Assembly (NCBI GenBank): GCA_005784505.1
Contig: VCAZ01000012.1
Coordinates: forward strand, 2,485,011-2,549,010
Length of the DNA stretch: 64,000 bases
Reading direction: 5' to 3'
DNA from: Bagarius yarrelli
Taxonomy: Eukaryota; Chordata; Actinopteri; Siluriformes; Sisoridae
Shown: positions 32,496 to 43,939 of the stretch, piece after piece
Layout: each line of letters starts with the position of its first letter
How positions within the stretch are numbered: the first letter of the stretch is position 1
Notes under the pieces: model-generated
Database searches by the model: none
What the model saw: the letters and a program-made list of their open reading frames with translations, nothing else
Told to the model about the DNA's origin: nothing
Position numbers and translations under genes: made by a program

Positions 32496-34875
32496 GGGAA
32501 GTAGTATTTCCCAATTCCAAGTATCTGAAAAACACTCCTCGAAAAGTGCCTGAATGACATTTATGTGCATGGATTCTGAAGTGTGCAGACAGTGGACACT
32601 TCACTATTCCATGAGCCCACGAGGGGGAGGGGGAAGCAAAATAGAGAGACTGACTCTTTATAATCAAAACTGTTAGAAAGCAGTGACGCAGCATTTATCA
32701 AATGTAAATGTTCTTTAGCAAAAAACTTAGTTCCTTTGTGGTTAAATTGCACTTGTTTAACATTATAAACAATTGCTGAAGGTTTAATTTTAAATCTTTT
32801 AATTTTCATGCTGTTGTTATGACATGTGACGTGTGTCCAAATTTTATCCTTGCTATATAATACATTCTTCATAATATTTGGGTAATCTGTTTTAATTTAA
32901 ATGTAGAATCTTTAGTAGCATGTGTATTTGCATGTAGAGCTCTTGTATCTCAGTGTGATAGCCTGCCGACAGCCAATTATTATGTTCCAAACGGATTTAC
33001 TTCTAATTTTTACTTACAATTTTCATGTTTCGATCTTGTTACATGTTACTAACCCAAGTACTGAGATACTAGTCATTTCAGTAGGTTTTTAAGATATAGA
33101 TGCTGTCTGGTTGTATATTAGGAACCCCGGGGGTGGTGGTGTCTGTTGCAAGTGCCATCTTGCAGTGCCACCTTAGCTGCCAACACTTAGCAGGACATTC
33201 ATTGACTCATGCAGTATGACGCTCTCTCTGTTCCTGTCTCCTGCTCGCTGTCTTGTACTGTTTCCTCTGAATTTGGAATCTCTCCAATCAAGCCCCAGTA
33301 CATCCCATTTTAATAAAACCTGTAAGGGTGCTGAATCAAGATATTTTGTGCAGTTGGGTCATGTTGATGTTAACAGAAAGACAACTGTGTTTTTTTACAG
33401 TGTGTCATGTTACAGCATTAATGTAGGTAATCTAGAACCCAGACTAACAGAACGAAGTCTCTGCTCCATAAATTTGCTTTATTGTCCAGAACATTAAACG
33501 AAGCTGCACAGGGGCAACCTGTGACTGTAACTGTCCTGTCTTTTTAAATTGCTTCTTTCCCTGTAACCAAAAAGGTTTCTGCAGAAGACCCAGGACTGCT
33601 TTAAGCGCTACTGTTTCCTGACACCTTTGCAGATTGTCTATTATGCCTGCTTGAGTGCATCCTTTTCCAAAGAGCAGTGAATCAAACACACACAGGAAGT
33701 TGAAAAAGAGTCACTTCTGCTTTGTTCAAACCTCCCAGAGGGTCAACTGGTATTAAGGAGACATAAAACGAATTTCTAGCTGTTAATCAGCCATTGCTTT
33801 AATTTTGGAAATCAAACACACACATACCTGCCTTTCAGGCTTTCATTCTACTTCAGCACACATTTGTGAAATGGTGAACACACTTTAGTTAGTGCTTTGG
33901 CACTCTTCCTGACATTCTTGATAGCTGGCAGCAGGTAGCACAGCTTATGCCATGTCAAACAATGACTGCATTCTTCACGGTGTGAATTGTGGAAATAGCA
34001 ATTTCATTGATGGTTCATTTAATCCAACGGTTTTAACTCTAAATGTTCCTTCTATGCATCCCAAACAGTTAGAGAGCTGGTCAGATGATCATATTCTTCT
34101 ATTCAGAGCCTGTGCCAACTTCATGCAGGGTATTTTACCTGCTTTTCAGAGCTCTGTTTATGGTACCTCACCGCTTAACATTGTTAAGCCGCTGTTAACA
34201 ATGGTCTGTTTTAGTTTTAAAATAATATAAATGCACGTTGCATAATGTAAATAACTGTCATAAATCAACATAAACCGAACCTTAACGTATCATTAGACAT
34301 GTACTACATAGGCTTCCTGGTTGTAACTTGGATGGTAATAAATGAATTCCTGTTTAAGCCTTATCTACAGAAAGATTGACCACTTTGACCTTTACTGTGG
34401 AATTCTGCAAATTAATGCTTAATTAATGACTTGTGTTTAAAGCTGTTTGCTAAAAGCTTTTAATAGGGCTTTGATATCTTAAGGGCTCTAGAAGAGATTG
34501 TCTAAATAAAAAAGTTTACTGATGTCTGTGGGTCCAGTACTCTGTGACCACTCTGTGGTCTGGGTGATTTACAGCTGATGGCTGATTTAACACAAATCCA
34601 GCCGACATTTTGGCAAACTATAAATTAATTTCTAACTTGCATAAAATAACACTATTCAGAAAAAAAGCAATCTTTTGTAAACATCATTCCTTACCTCTGA
34701 CAACAGTGAGTGAGACTCCATACACCTTCAAATGATGCTATGATTCAGAAAGGGTTCTTTCAAGGTGCGATTTTACACACAAGAAATAGAATTTGGTGAC
34801 TAAATATTTTAGGAACAGCAATATTAAGTAAAACACATATTTGTACATAATGTATATCATCATCATCATCATCAC
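32496..34875. other. Intron-like sequence, nothing recognised
   Basis: AT-rich. Open frames at 33216-33497, 33444-33689 and 33952-34230 were read for domains and splice sites. None shows either, and base composition does not change across them. Confidence 0.4.
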
Positions 34876-34879
34876 CAAT

Positions 34880-35075
34880 ATTGTTAGCTCAAATAGTAGC
34901 AGAGTGTTTAAGGTTTTTCATCACTGGTCACAAGATAATAGGTTTAATTCCCAGTACCACCAAGCTGCTACCTCTGGGCCACTAAACAAGGACTATAACC
35001 CCCTATCTCAGTTGGATAAAATAAAATTAGATTTGGGTAAGACCATCTGCCAAATGACAGAAATGTAAATGTGTT
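34880..35075 (+). repeat. tRNA-derived SINE, diverged full copy
   Basis: Reads agtagcagagtgtttaaggt, then ataggtttaattcccagtac (B-box region), accaagctgctacctctggg, and the tail gggtaagaccatctgccaaa tgacagaaatg. This is the same order as the copy at 16205. Preceded by an (ATC)n run at 34857-34876. Confidence 0.8.
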
Positions 35076-35188
35076 ATTATAATTTATAATGTTTATTATA
35101 CTTTATAATTTTTAGAATGAAAGTAACTATATGGCCCAATATTTGTAGACATCTGATAACACTTGTTAAACATCCAATTCGATATTTA

Positions 35189-35675
35189 CAGTGAGAGGAA
35201 AAATTATTTGATCCCCTGCTGAGTCTATAATTTTAATGGTTTCTTCTAACAGTAAAACACAGAATAACAATGAAAACGCATTTCAAATTTATCTTTTAAT
35301 GAGTGAGGTAATTATTTCTCCTCTTTGCAAAATAAGACTTAATACTTGGTGGCAAAACCCTTGTTGGCATACACAGAGATCAGACGTTTCTTGCAGTTGG
35401 CCACCAAGTTTGAACACATCTTAGGAGGGATTTTGTCCCACTCCTCTTTGCAGATCCTCAAACTTTCAACCACAGATTTTCTATGGGATTGAATTTTGGA
35501 GACTGGTTGGGCCACTCCATGACCTTAATGTGCTTCTTCTTGAGCCACTCCTTTGTTGCCTTAGCCGGGTTTTTTGGAATATCTATCCACGACCCATTTT
35601 TAATGCCATGGCTAAGGGAAGGAGGTTCTTATCCAACAGTTGATGGTACATGGTCCCATCCAATAATTCTGTAAT
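35189..35675 (-). mobile_element. Tc1/mariner family C, left half
   Basis: The terminus cagtgagaggaaaaattatt, tgatcccctgctgag follows TA at 35187-35188 and matches the copy at 56326. The minus strand encodes the C-terminal half of a Tc1 transposase: the reverse complements of [13 protein letters not shown] (cttggtggcaaaacccttgt), ANLVANYKKRLISV-like (ttcttgcagttggccaccaa), and [15 protein letters not shown] text (cactcctctttgcagatcct). The third acidic region then follows (SGPTSLQN). The element stops near 35675, before the first catalytic Asp. Internally deleted at about 35460-35470. Confidence 0.87.
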
Positions 35676-36495
35676 TCTACAAAATACAGCGATAGTGTAA
35701 AGAAACCCACAGTTAGTTGTCCTTGCACAGTACTAGCTTGGACTTGCTGACTAGTCTGATTATATTAAATCTTGGCACATATAACATTCTTTGTCCTGCA
35801 TAACATCAGCATAAGTATGATAGATTTATTATTTGATACATTACTGCTAATATAAACCCACTTTTCTGGTGATTCTTAGGTTTGTAAATTGATCTTTGGT
35901 CAAATGTTCTTTGGTCAGCTCTACTGCAAAATTATAGCGTAACCGTCAGACATAATCTTTTTTTGGCCATTTAGCTACATATGAGGGTTTAGTAAAATAT
36001 TTTAATTTGTAAAGAGTGCAAATCTGTGTGCAAATCTGCAGCACAAATATTAATTTCTATTTCTTTCTGCAGCTTCTTTAATTGAACTTTAAAAAAACAT
36101 GTGTGTGACATGCCAGTAGAAGCTTAGTGAAACCAATCTGCTCTGATTAAAAATGTATCATAGCACACTGTCAATCCTCTTCAGTGCATTTCTGGCAACA
36201 ATTGAACATAAATTAATAACTGCTTTGGGATCTTAACTTTCTAATCCATCACGCAATGGACAATGCAGTTATTTTTATTATCGTTTATAACAATGAGACT
36301 GTACTGAGGGGTCAGAAATGGCAAGAAATAAAAATATCCAGAGGACAGTCAAATGTTCTTCCATTTTTAATAATCAGTGGACAGAACCTATTTTGAGCTG
36401 ATATACATTTAGGTGAGTCCACAAGTTTATAAGTGAGCCTGATGGTTTACCTGATAACATAAAATAAGTGCTTGTCACATATAGCACAGTGAAAT
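35676..36495. other. Intron-like sequence, nothing recognised
   Basis: AT-rich, no repeats or exons identified. Confidence 0.35.
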
Positions 36496-36499
36496 TGAT

Positions 36500-36650
36500 T
36501 CTTTGCATATCCAAGGTTAGATAGCCAAGTCAGAGCACAAGGTCCAGCATGATATTAGGCCCCTGGAGCCTGCGGCTGGTTAACAGCCTTCCTCAAGCGC
36601 CCGGTAGTGTCATCTTGGCGGTTGTCGGGCTTGAACCTTAATCTGGCCAA
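36500..36650 (-). repeat. Dispersed retroposon fragment
   Basis: cagagcacaaggtccagcat, aacagccttcctcaagcgcc and tgtcgggcttgaacctt give on the minus strand a SINE/LINE-tail-like pattern. 40005-40085 holds a related piece (cagagcacagggtcagctat, then tcttgctcaaacacccaaca). Family not named. Confidence 0.5.
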
Positions 36651-36672
36651 AAACTTTGCTGGAAGCACCCTA

Positions 36673-37479
36673 CGGTGCCTTAAAAAAGTATTCATACCCA
36701 TTAAACTTTTTTCACATTTTGTCACCTTACAACCACAAACTTAAATGTAAAATCAAATGTGATATTTTATGTGATAGACCAATAAAATAAAGCATGGTTT
36801 TAAAAATTTTAGGCAAATAAAAATCTGAAAAGTGTGGTGTCCATTTGTGTTCAGCCCCTTCGTGTCAGTATTTTGTAGAGACACCTTTTGCTGCAATTAC
36901 AGCTGCAAGTCCTTTGGGGTATGTGTCTACCAGCTTTGCACTCCTCCAGAGTGACCATGGGCCTCTTTGTTGCTTCTCTAAGCAGTGCTCTCATTGTTCG
37001 GTCTGTCAGTTTAGGTGGACAGCCATCTCTTGGTAGGTTTGCATTTGTGGCATACTTTTTGGGTGATGGATTGAACAGTGCGCCTTGAGATGTTCAAGGC
37101 TTGGGATATTATAACCTACCTCTTCTCCAACAAGCCACTGAGGCCTTGACAGAACATGTGTGTATATATTGAGACTAAATTACACAGAGGTGGACTCCAT
37201 TAACTAATTAGGTGACTTTTGAAGGCATTTGCTGTCACTGGATTTTATTTAGGGGTATCAGAGTACAGGGGGCTAAATACAAATGCACACAACGCTTTTC
37301 AGTTTTTTATTTGCTTAAAATTTTGAAAATCGTATATAATTTTCATTCTGCTTCACAATTATGTGCTACTTTGTGTTAGTCAATCACATAAAATCTCAAT
37401 AAAATACATTTAAGTTTGTGACTATAACGTGACAAAATGTGAAAAAGTTCAAGCGGAATGGATACTTTTTAAGGCACTG
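36673..37479 (-). mobile_element. Tc1/mariner family A deletion derivative with both ends and TA flanks
   Basis: The left end (cggtgccttaaaaaagtatt) and the right end (gatactttttaaggcactg) are intact inverted repeats flanked by TA at 36671-36672 and 37480-37481, so the insertion is whole. Only about 807 bp remain. The minus strand holds the N-terminal helix-turn-helix region (NISRRTVQSITQKV-like, PRDGCPPKLTDRTMRAL) joined at about 36945 to the C-terminal QSWVDTYPKGLAAVIAAKGV. The DDE domain is missing, so it could move only in trans. Confidence 0.9.
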
Positions 37480-37481
37480 TA

Positions 37482-38660
37482 ACCACCTTAATTGTTTAAA
37501 CAGTGCAGCTAATGTATTAGCAGATTTCCGCCAGTGGTTTTCCAAATCTATCAAGCACACAAATGCAGAATAAGGTTGCTACATTTCAACACCTCTCATG
37601 TTAAATGAATACATACAGTGATTTTGTTTGTCTCTGCTCAGGTCCTGGCTGCAGTACACCAATGTGGTTTTGTATTGTTAGATCTTAACAACAAAAGTTG
37701 ACATGAACTTGCAGAAAAATGTTTGTTTTACAAAAGAGATTCACAATCAGCTTATTACTCTCAGGTCACAGACTTGTATCCTGACATCTTGTGAGTCCAA
37801 GCGTGTGTATAAATTACCTGCTATCTGGGCAGGAGGGATGGCTTAAATGTTCCCCATGAGAATCAGAGTAGTGGCTCTCAAACTGGGCAAACACAGAGGG
37901 ACAACTGCATCCTTTGTCGCTTTGGTAGTTTGAAGGACACAGCAACACTGAACAGGGAGCCGAAAGGAAGTAATCTGATCTAAGAAATTTGTAGCTGCTT
38001 ACTTTTTAAAATAAATTATTAGAACAGTGAATATGTGCATAACGCAAATAAGGACTGAATGTCGTGTGCTCTGTTTTGTTCCTGTGTATTAGGTTGATGA
38101 TAAACAACCCAGTTTCTATTTAATTTTTTCGATTTTAAGCCCCTGGTCATATTTTGTAAGTGAAGGCGTTTGTGGCCTTGTTTCTTTTACAGTACAGACA
38201 AGAGATTTGGGAATAGATCCAGAAAAGCTGGTAAAGTGCTCTGCTCAAAAGTCAGATGACACTATTAAGGCAGTTGGGACTGCTATGGTGCATAAAGGCA
38301 CTATGATTTCTAAAAGACAGTTAAATTGTTCCACCTGATCATTATCTATTTAGCTAAAGTCAATGTTCCTGGTTCTATTCTTAATCTTCCCAATGACAAA
38401 TGCAATAATAAACCCAATAATAAATATCTGGCTGTCGGATCAGTGCTGTATTCAAACTAACACCTGCATGACATATTTTACTATCTGCCTCAACCTAAAG
38501 CTTTGACCATAAATTATTATTTGAAGTATTAATTTGCTCATTCTCAAACAAATGAGCCATGCACATTTGCAATATTGAGATGTTTTCGATATATTGTGCA
38601 GCTGTCGAGATAAAAAAAAATTAAATGGCAGATTTAGTGCTTATTTGAATAATGATGGTG
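37482..38660. other. Intron-like sequence, nothing recognised
   Basis: AT-rich; no exon, RNA gene or repeat family recognised. Confidence 0.35.
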
Positions 38661-38664
38661 TCTT

Positions 38665-38765
38665 TGCTCAGGGGCCCAGCGGTGGCAAGTTGGTAGTGCT
38701 GGAAATTGGACCACTAAGTATCAGGTATCAATCCAACACCTTAACCACTGAGCTACCACTTCCCT
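38665..38765 (-). repeat. tRNA-derived SINE head fragment
   Basis: On the minus strand: gtggtagctcagtggttaag (A-box region) with ttggattgatacctgatact, and then gccaccgctgggcccctgag. Same family as 16205-16400; tail absent. Confidence 0.8.
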
Positions 38766-39343
38766 CTTAAAAAACAAGAAGTCAGAAGTGGTAGGACCAC
38801 TCCTTGATCAGTGTTGAGTTTAATGGCACACAAAATATTATCAGCGAGAAGCAAGAAAAAAGAACAATGACCTGATCCTACAAATGTTGGGAAATAGTAT
38901 GAAAGGGGTTTAAACAAGTTCAATCTCAAAAACGTTAGCAAGGTTACATAAGAAACCAAAGTGACTCAGGCAAACGTACTTGAAGCATTTGTAACTTGTA
39001 TACTATAGGACTTTGATGCAAGCAGTGGAATGAAATGACTTAAACACCTACACCTACCCCTTGCTTCCATATTGCTAAATAGTAGAACCATTCCAAAACT
39101 GATTAAGATGAAGGATGGCTCTCCTGCAGACAACTAATTAAAGCATATTTGACACATTTGTGCATCTCCAAGCGTTCTTCAAAACAAGCTGTTGTAACGC
39201 CAGCTGGATATCTGCAATAAATCAGTCTCACTCAGCGATGAAATTGCTGCCTTGTTTGAGTCAGCAGAGAGAGAAATAATCTTAAAGGAAATGAATCAAG
39301 TATATGAGTGGCCTTAGTATGCTTGTTTTTGTGCAAGAGTATT

Positions 39344-39713
39344 TAGTGGTGAGATCTTGTCACACCCCTAAAGATCCTAAGTGTGGCATCTTCTATTGTT
39401 ACAAATTTTTCAAAAAATTTGTGAAATTTTTCAAAAAATTTGTGGCAAAACATTTTGCATAGTGTTTATATATTGTTAATTACAGCATATAATTAATTCA
39501 CATAAGTTTATTTTATAAAGTACAATTTGATTTTTTTTAAATGCATTTTGTGCATTTGCATGTTTTCAGTTGAGTAAAAGACTATTTTCCCTGTATTTCA
39601 TCATTGAGTATTTTTTGAAAAAAATTCTAAAAATCTAAAAAAAGTCTCGTTCTCGTAAACCCAGTCTCACCTCGTTTCTGGGATAAGTATTTGGCCACAC
39701 CCCTAGTGGTGAG
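39344..39713. repeat. hAT-like ends bounded by a 10-bp direct repeat
   Basis: tagtggtgag occurs at 39344-39353 and again at 39704-39713. Just inside are gtcacacccctaaag (left) and ggccacacccctag (right); tctcgttctcgtaaacccag and tctcacctcgtttctgg lie near the right end. This resembles fish hAT-like elements ending in CACACCCCTA. A tandem duplication of aaatttttcaaaaaatttgtg lies at 39402-39446. Confidence 0.5.
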
Positions 39714-39719
39714 GTAATA

Positions 39720-40325
39720 AAGGACAGAATATGACTTCACACCTGGGTGAGAGCCTCTGTCGATCCTCAGCCTCAACATGCCCCAATGCTATCTGCCGGT
39801 ATCTGCTCCCTTGGATGCTTCTTTAAGTGGCAGTGTGATTAATCTCTCTCTTACACAGACACTCAATGACATCACCTACTAGTCTTCAGCAGAGCAGTGC
39901 TGCCTTCTAACTGAAACTGAATATGCTTAGCTGCCAGGCTTGTTAGTTTTTTCACATATCCATGCTGCATGTATGTGTGCCTTCTAGCTAGAAGTCTTGG
40001 TCAGAGCACAGGGTCAGCTATAATACAGCGACTTTGTATCAGAAAGAGTCTTGCTCAAACACCCAACAGTGGCAGACTATAGAGAGTATATGTAAGCCTC
40101 TGCTTAGATGGGTAGACAATGATTTTGGCATGTAGCCAGGTTTTGGTCGAACCGGAGACAATCATTGGTAACGGAAAACGCATACAGATTTCCTAGCATG
40201 AGCTTTAAGTGTCATGGTGCGGTTTTAAGTAAAAGCTCACTGACTGCAACAGATGTCAAGGGCTTAAATGAAGGCTGAGCTATCACCTATAAAACCACTT
40301 CAAGTTACCAGGTTGGCACAAAAGG
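39720..40325. repeat. Repeat-derived sequence next to a DIRS fragment
   Basis: 40005-40085 is a retroposon fragment related to 36500-36650. 40225-40285 (agctcactgactgcaacaga, tgtcaagggcttaaat, gaaggctgagc) is shared with 54285-54345. The rest is unassigned. Confidence 0.55.
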
Positions 40326-40329
40326 AGAA

Positions 40330-40900
40330 AGGAACCTTTTCCAGTTTTCCGGATTGAGATGTGCATCATGACAACGATTCATGGACACTTCCAAGTTCTG
40401 GAAACCAAGGCTAGTTTGGCCAATTTGGGGCATCAATGATAAGCAATGCTCTCTCCCTCTTGTTTTTTTTTAGCATCAGAGGCTAGGGAGACAACAGCAG
40501 GCAGTGCACATTCTCGCTCATGGCAAATAAGACTCCCTGAAGTGGTCTGAACTCAGCCTCACTACATAGAGCCTCCATTCTCCTTGGGCGCACCTGTCCT
40601 GAGAGATGCATGTGCATCGATCTGATAGAAGGTACGAGGCTGACTAGCTCATTCGCTGTCTGTCATCACTAATACTCAGGACATTGCCAGTCCGAAAAGG
40701 TACATGTCTAGGTTAGGCCAAGGCGCTTTAATGCGGCTGCAGTGATCATAATACACAGACAGCGCAAGCTCCGTGTTAGCCTGATTACATCTGAAGAGGT
40801 CGCATGTTGAGCTGCCCATATAGCACACTGCTGATGCTGACATAAAAGCCCCGGCAGTCTCAAGCAAACAACTCTAGCCGCTTTGTGCTCTAGGGTGAGA
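40330..40900 (-). pseudogene. DIRS-type retrotransposon pol fragment (RT/RNase H part)
   Basis: On the minus strand 40867-40676 reads without stop: AGAFMSASAVCYMG, DLFRCNQANTELALSVYY, HCSRIKAPWPNLDMYLFGLA. The MSASAV block plus a following P-W-x-N region is what DIRS elements have just after RT. Further along, near 40400-40470, comes LIIDAPNWPN, PWFPELGSV, matching the 'L-V-A-P-x-W-P-x-x-x-W-F-P-E-L' block between RNase H and the tyrosine recombinase. Stops lie between the blocks. Identification comes from remembered family motifs and agreement with the better fragment at 43940-45215. Confidence 0.7.
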
Positions 40901-41134
40901 AAAACTCCAATTTTTACCGAATTGAAACATAACCCAGACGAGTTATAGATTGATTAGAGACAGAAGACTCTTTGTTTTCACACAGCTCGAGTGAATCTTA
41001 AGTAATGAGCAGTGAATCTAAGTGAGCATTTAACTACATGACTGACTGACATCGGTAGCTGGTGGCTGGTTGGCCTTTGTCTGGCTTGAACACCAATCCC
41101 AGCATTAACAGCCCGAGCATTACTTCTCTAAAGG

Positions 41135-41635
41135 TCATTGCATACTGGGTCTGAAATTTAAAAGTCTGCGTTTTTTTTCATATTTGTTATCCTAAAAACC
41201 TTTCACTAAAGCATATTAATTAATCTTTACAAAAGAATACAAAATGGAGTCTTTAAGCAGTAAGGATGATTTCTTATCTTCTCACCTCTAAAGGGAAAAA
41301 AAGAAATAGGAAATATTGGGTCTATTCTTATCTTAGGTCCAATCCCAATCCTTAGATTGTGTAAAGAGGAAGGAGAGTTCAACCTCCTTTAAAGAGCTGC
41401 AAAATTATCCAGAGAGATTTAAAGTTTATTTTTGGTGTCAGTGGCTAAGTTTAATACTTTGCCAGTAATACTGGAGCCACATATTAAAAAGAAGGCCACC
41501 AAATGCTTGAATTTAAATACAAGTTTGCTTAAAACACATTTACACAACCATATACTGGTAAACATGTACGATCCTTTTATTACTAAGTGAGCTGTGCTGT
41601 AAGAGTATTTGTAAAATGTTACTGTATCCTATTTT
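41135..41635. other. Nothing recognised
   Basis: AT-rich sequence between the DIRS fragment and the next Tc1 copy. No reading frame of note. Confidence 0.35.
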
Positions 41636-41639
41636 ATTT

Positions 41640-42810
41640 TGGATGGGAAGCATCTGTGAACAAGTCTTGCCACAGATTCTCAATGGGATTTAGGTCTGGA
41701 CTTCGACTGGGCCATTCTAACATAAATATTCATAAACATAAATATCCAAACCATTCCTTTGTAGCCCTGGTGGTATGTTCAGGGTCAGTGTCTTGCTGGA
41801 AGGTAAATCTCCTTCCTAGTCTCAAGCCTTTTGCAGCCTTTACCAGCTTTTCTTACAGGATTACCCTGTATTGAGCTCCATCCATCTTTCCATCAATTCT
41901 GACCAGCTTCCCTGTCCCTGTTGACGGAAAGCATCCCCACACCATGTTTCACAAAGAGGATGGTGTGTTCAGGGTGATGAGCAGCTTTACTTTTCCGCCA
42001 CACATAGCGCTTTGCATTTAGGCCAAAAAGTTCAACTTTGGTCTCATCTGACCATCGTCCACCGTCTTCCACATGTTTGATTTGTCCCCTACATGGCTTG
42101 TGGCAAACTGCAAACGGGACTTCTTATGCCTTTCTTTCAACAATGGCTTTCTTCTTGCCACTCGTATATAAAGGCCAGATTTCTGGAGTACACAACTTAT
42201 AGTTGTCCTGTGGACAGATTCTCCCACCTGAGCTTTGGATTTCTGCAGCTCCTCCAGAGTGACCATGAACCTCTTTGCTGCTTCTCTGACCAGTGCTCTC
42301 CTTGCTCGGTCTGTCAGTTAAGTTGGTCAGATTTGTCTTGGTGAGTTTGCAGTTGTGGCATACTTTTCCATTTTTGGATAATAGATTAAACAGTGCTCCT
42401 TGAGATGTTTAAAACTTGGAATATTTTTTTATAACCTAACCCTGCTCTAAACTTCTCCACAACTTTATTCCTGACCTGTGTGGTGAGTTCCTTGGTCTTC
42501 ATGGTGCTGTTGGTTTACTAGTGTTCTCTAACAAACCACTGAGGCTTTCAAAGAGCAGGTGTATTTATACTGAGACTAAATTGCACACAGGTGGACTCTA
42601 TTAACTAATTTGGTGACTTCTGAGGACAATTACTGAAGGATGAATACACATGCACGCCACACTTTTCAGATTTTTATTTGCTTAAAATTTTGAAAACCGT
42701 AGATCATTTTCGTTCCATTTCACAATTATGTGCTACTTTGTGTTGGTCAATCACATATAATCTCAATAATATGCATTTAAGTTTGTGGTTGTAAGGCTGA
42801 CAAATTATTC
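41640..42810 (-). mobile_element. Tc1/mariner family A, long copy lacking both outer ends
   Basis: The minus strand runs from a 5' leader (ggtgtatttatactgagact on the plus strand at about 42560) through the whole transposase region to the C-terminal [15 protein letters not shown] text at about 41650. The left inverted repeat and the right 40 bp are missing; the last recognisable piece is gtttgtggttgtaaggctga. This is the only copy covering helix-turn-helix and DDE parts together. Confidence 0.88.
41645..42500 (-). pseudogene. Tc1-type transposase pseudogene (family A)
   Basis: In order on the minus strand: KTKELTTQVRNKVVEKFRAG, LGYKKIFQVLNISR (first helix-turn-helix), QTHQDKSDQLN, EELQKSKAQVGESVHRTTIS (second helix-turn-helix), RRKPLLKERHKKSRLQFATS, then the first Asp region. 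There a short insertion changes the usual VLWSDETK into VDDGQMRPK and shifts frame. [26 protein letters not shown] text and the DNDPEHTTRATKEWFG region with the second Asp follow in shifted frames. Multiple stops. The long clean stretch is 42018-42266. Confidence 0.85.
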
Positions 42811-43935
42811 ATTTAATCATTTAAGCCCCTCTTTCCTCTGAATCTTCCTTCCTCTTCTCCTTGCTTTAGTTTACAATCAGTGACTAAATGCTTCAGTAAC
42901 TCTGCTTATCCTCTTACATCTGTGTAGATCTTTGTGTGGTGTTTATCCACTGGCCATGTGACTGTGCTGTGTTTGCTGGTGTGTGAGGAACAGCAGGGCT
43001 AATTGGATTATACCCAGTGCAAAATTTTTGGAAGACAGAAATTGCTTCACAGAGTCTCTGTCTGCTTTAAGGTAACGTTAGCTTGTCTCCTTGTGTGGTG
43101 ATGTTGTGCTCTAAGCGCATCTGACATTCATTGTGTACTCGGCACCATTTTCATATTGAGACTGTGCAATTACTTTCATTTTATTCAAATTATAAAAGTC
43201 TGTAAAAATCTTTAACAATGGTAACAAAGTGATTGTTGTGCTTTTATTTTATTCCCAAAATTCCATTCATGAATATTATAGAAATCAGCCTAATTCAGAT
43301 AGCCATTACCTTTGTTAGAGACAAGGTATAAAAGAAATAAAAAGAAATTTGGAAAGGGCTTAAGCTTAGCTGTCATATGGTGTCAAAACCCTAGGTTTTC
43401 CCAGATCACGTAACATATTTTCTGCACATCAAATGTGATGCTTTGGCTAAAATGTTGTAGTTTATTTGACTTATAGTTTATTTTATTTATTTTAAGTTGA
43501 TGAGTTAAAAGTAGTAGATGATTAATCATTATGTCAAGTTTCTTAAACCCTAATGCGTGGCATCAAACTTTTGCAGTCCCAGTATTGTTGTTTCATCATT
43601 AAAAGCATACACTTTTTTACACTATTTTAATGTATCTTAGGTGTCTGATTAATGCTTTTTGTTTCAAGATCATTAAAGCAAGAATCCCAAAAAAGTATTG
43701 CGGATAGGCTAGCGGATATTTATTGTATCTTAATTTTGCGCTGTTGAACTTTTTGCTTCATTTGACAAAGCACTTTATATTTATATTTCTGTGGTGTTCT
43801 CTTTTGAATTTTAAAACAAAACTAACTTTTCCACTGATAAAAAGGAGTTGGCTGGTCAAGGCTGGCTCTGTGACACCATTAAGCAAAAAACTGCCACTCC
43901 AAAGCATACAGCCACCTCGTAGACGGGGCTAGTGC
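42811..43935. other. Intron-like sequence, nothing recognised
   Basis: AT-rich; the 69-codon open frame at 43723-43932 shows no recognisable domain. Confidence 0.35.
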
Positions 43936-43939
43936 TTTC

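Noticed and set aside
33216..34230. Open frames of 80-93 codons as possible exons of a gene in the intron
   Set aside because: No domain, no splice pairs in phase, composition equal to surrounding intron.
35236..35674. Plus-strand open frames over the Tc1 family C fragment
   Set aside because: The protein-like signal of Tc1 transposase is on the minus strand; the plus frames are its shadow.
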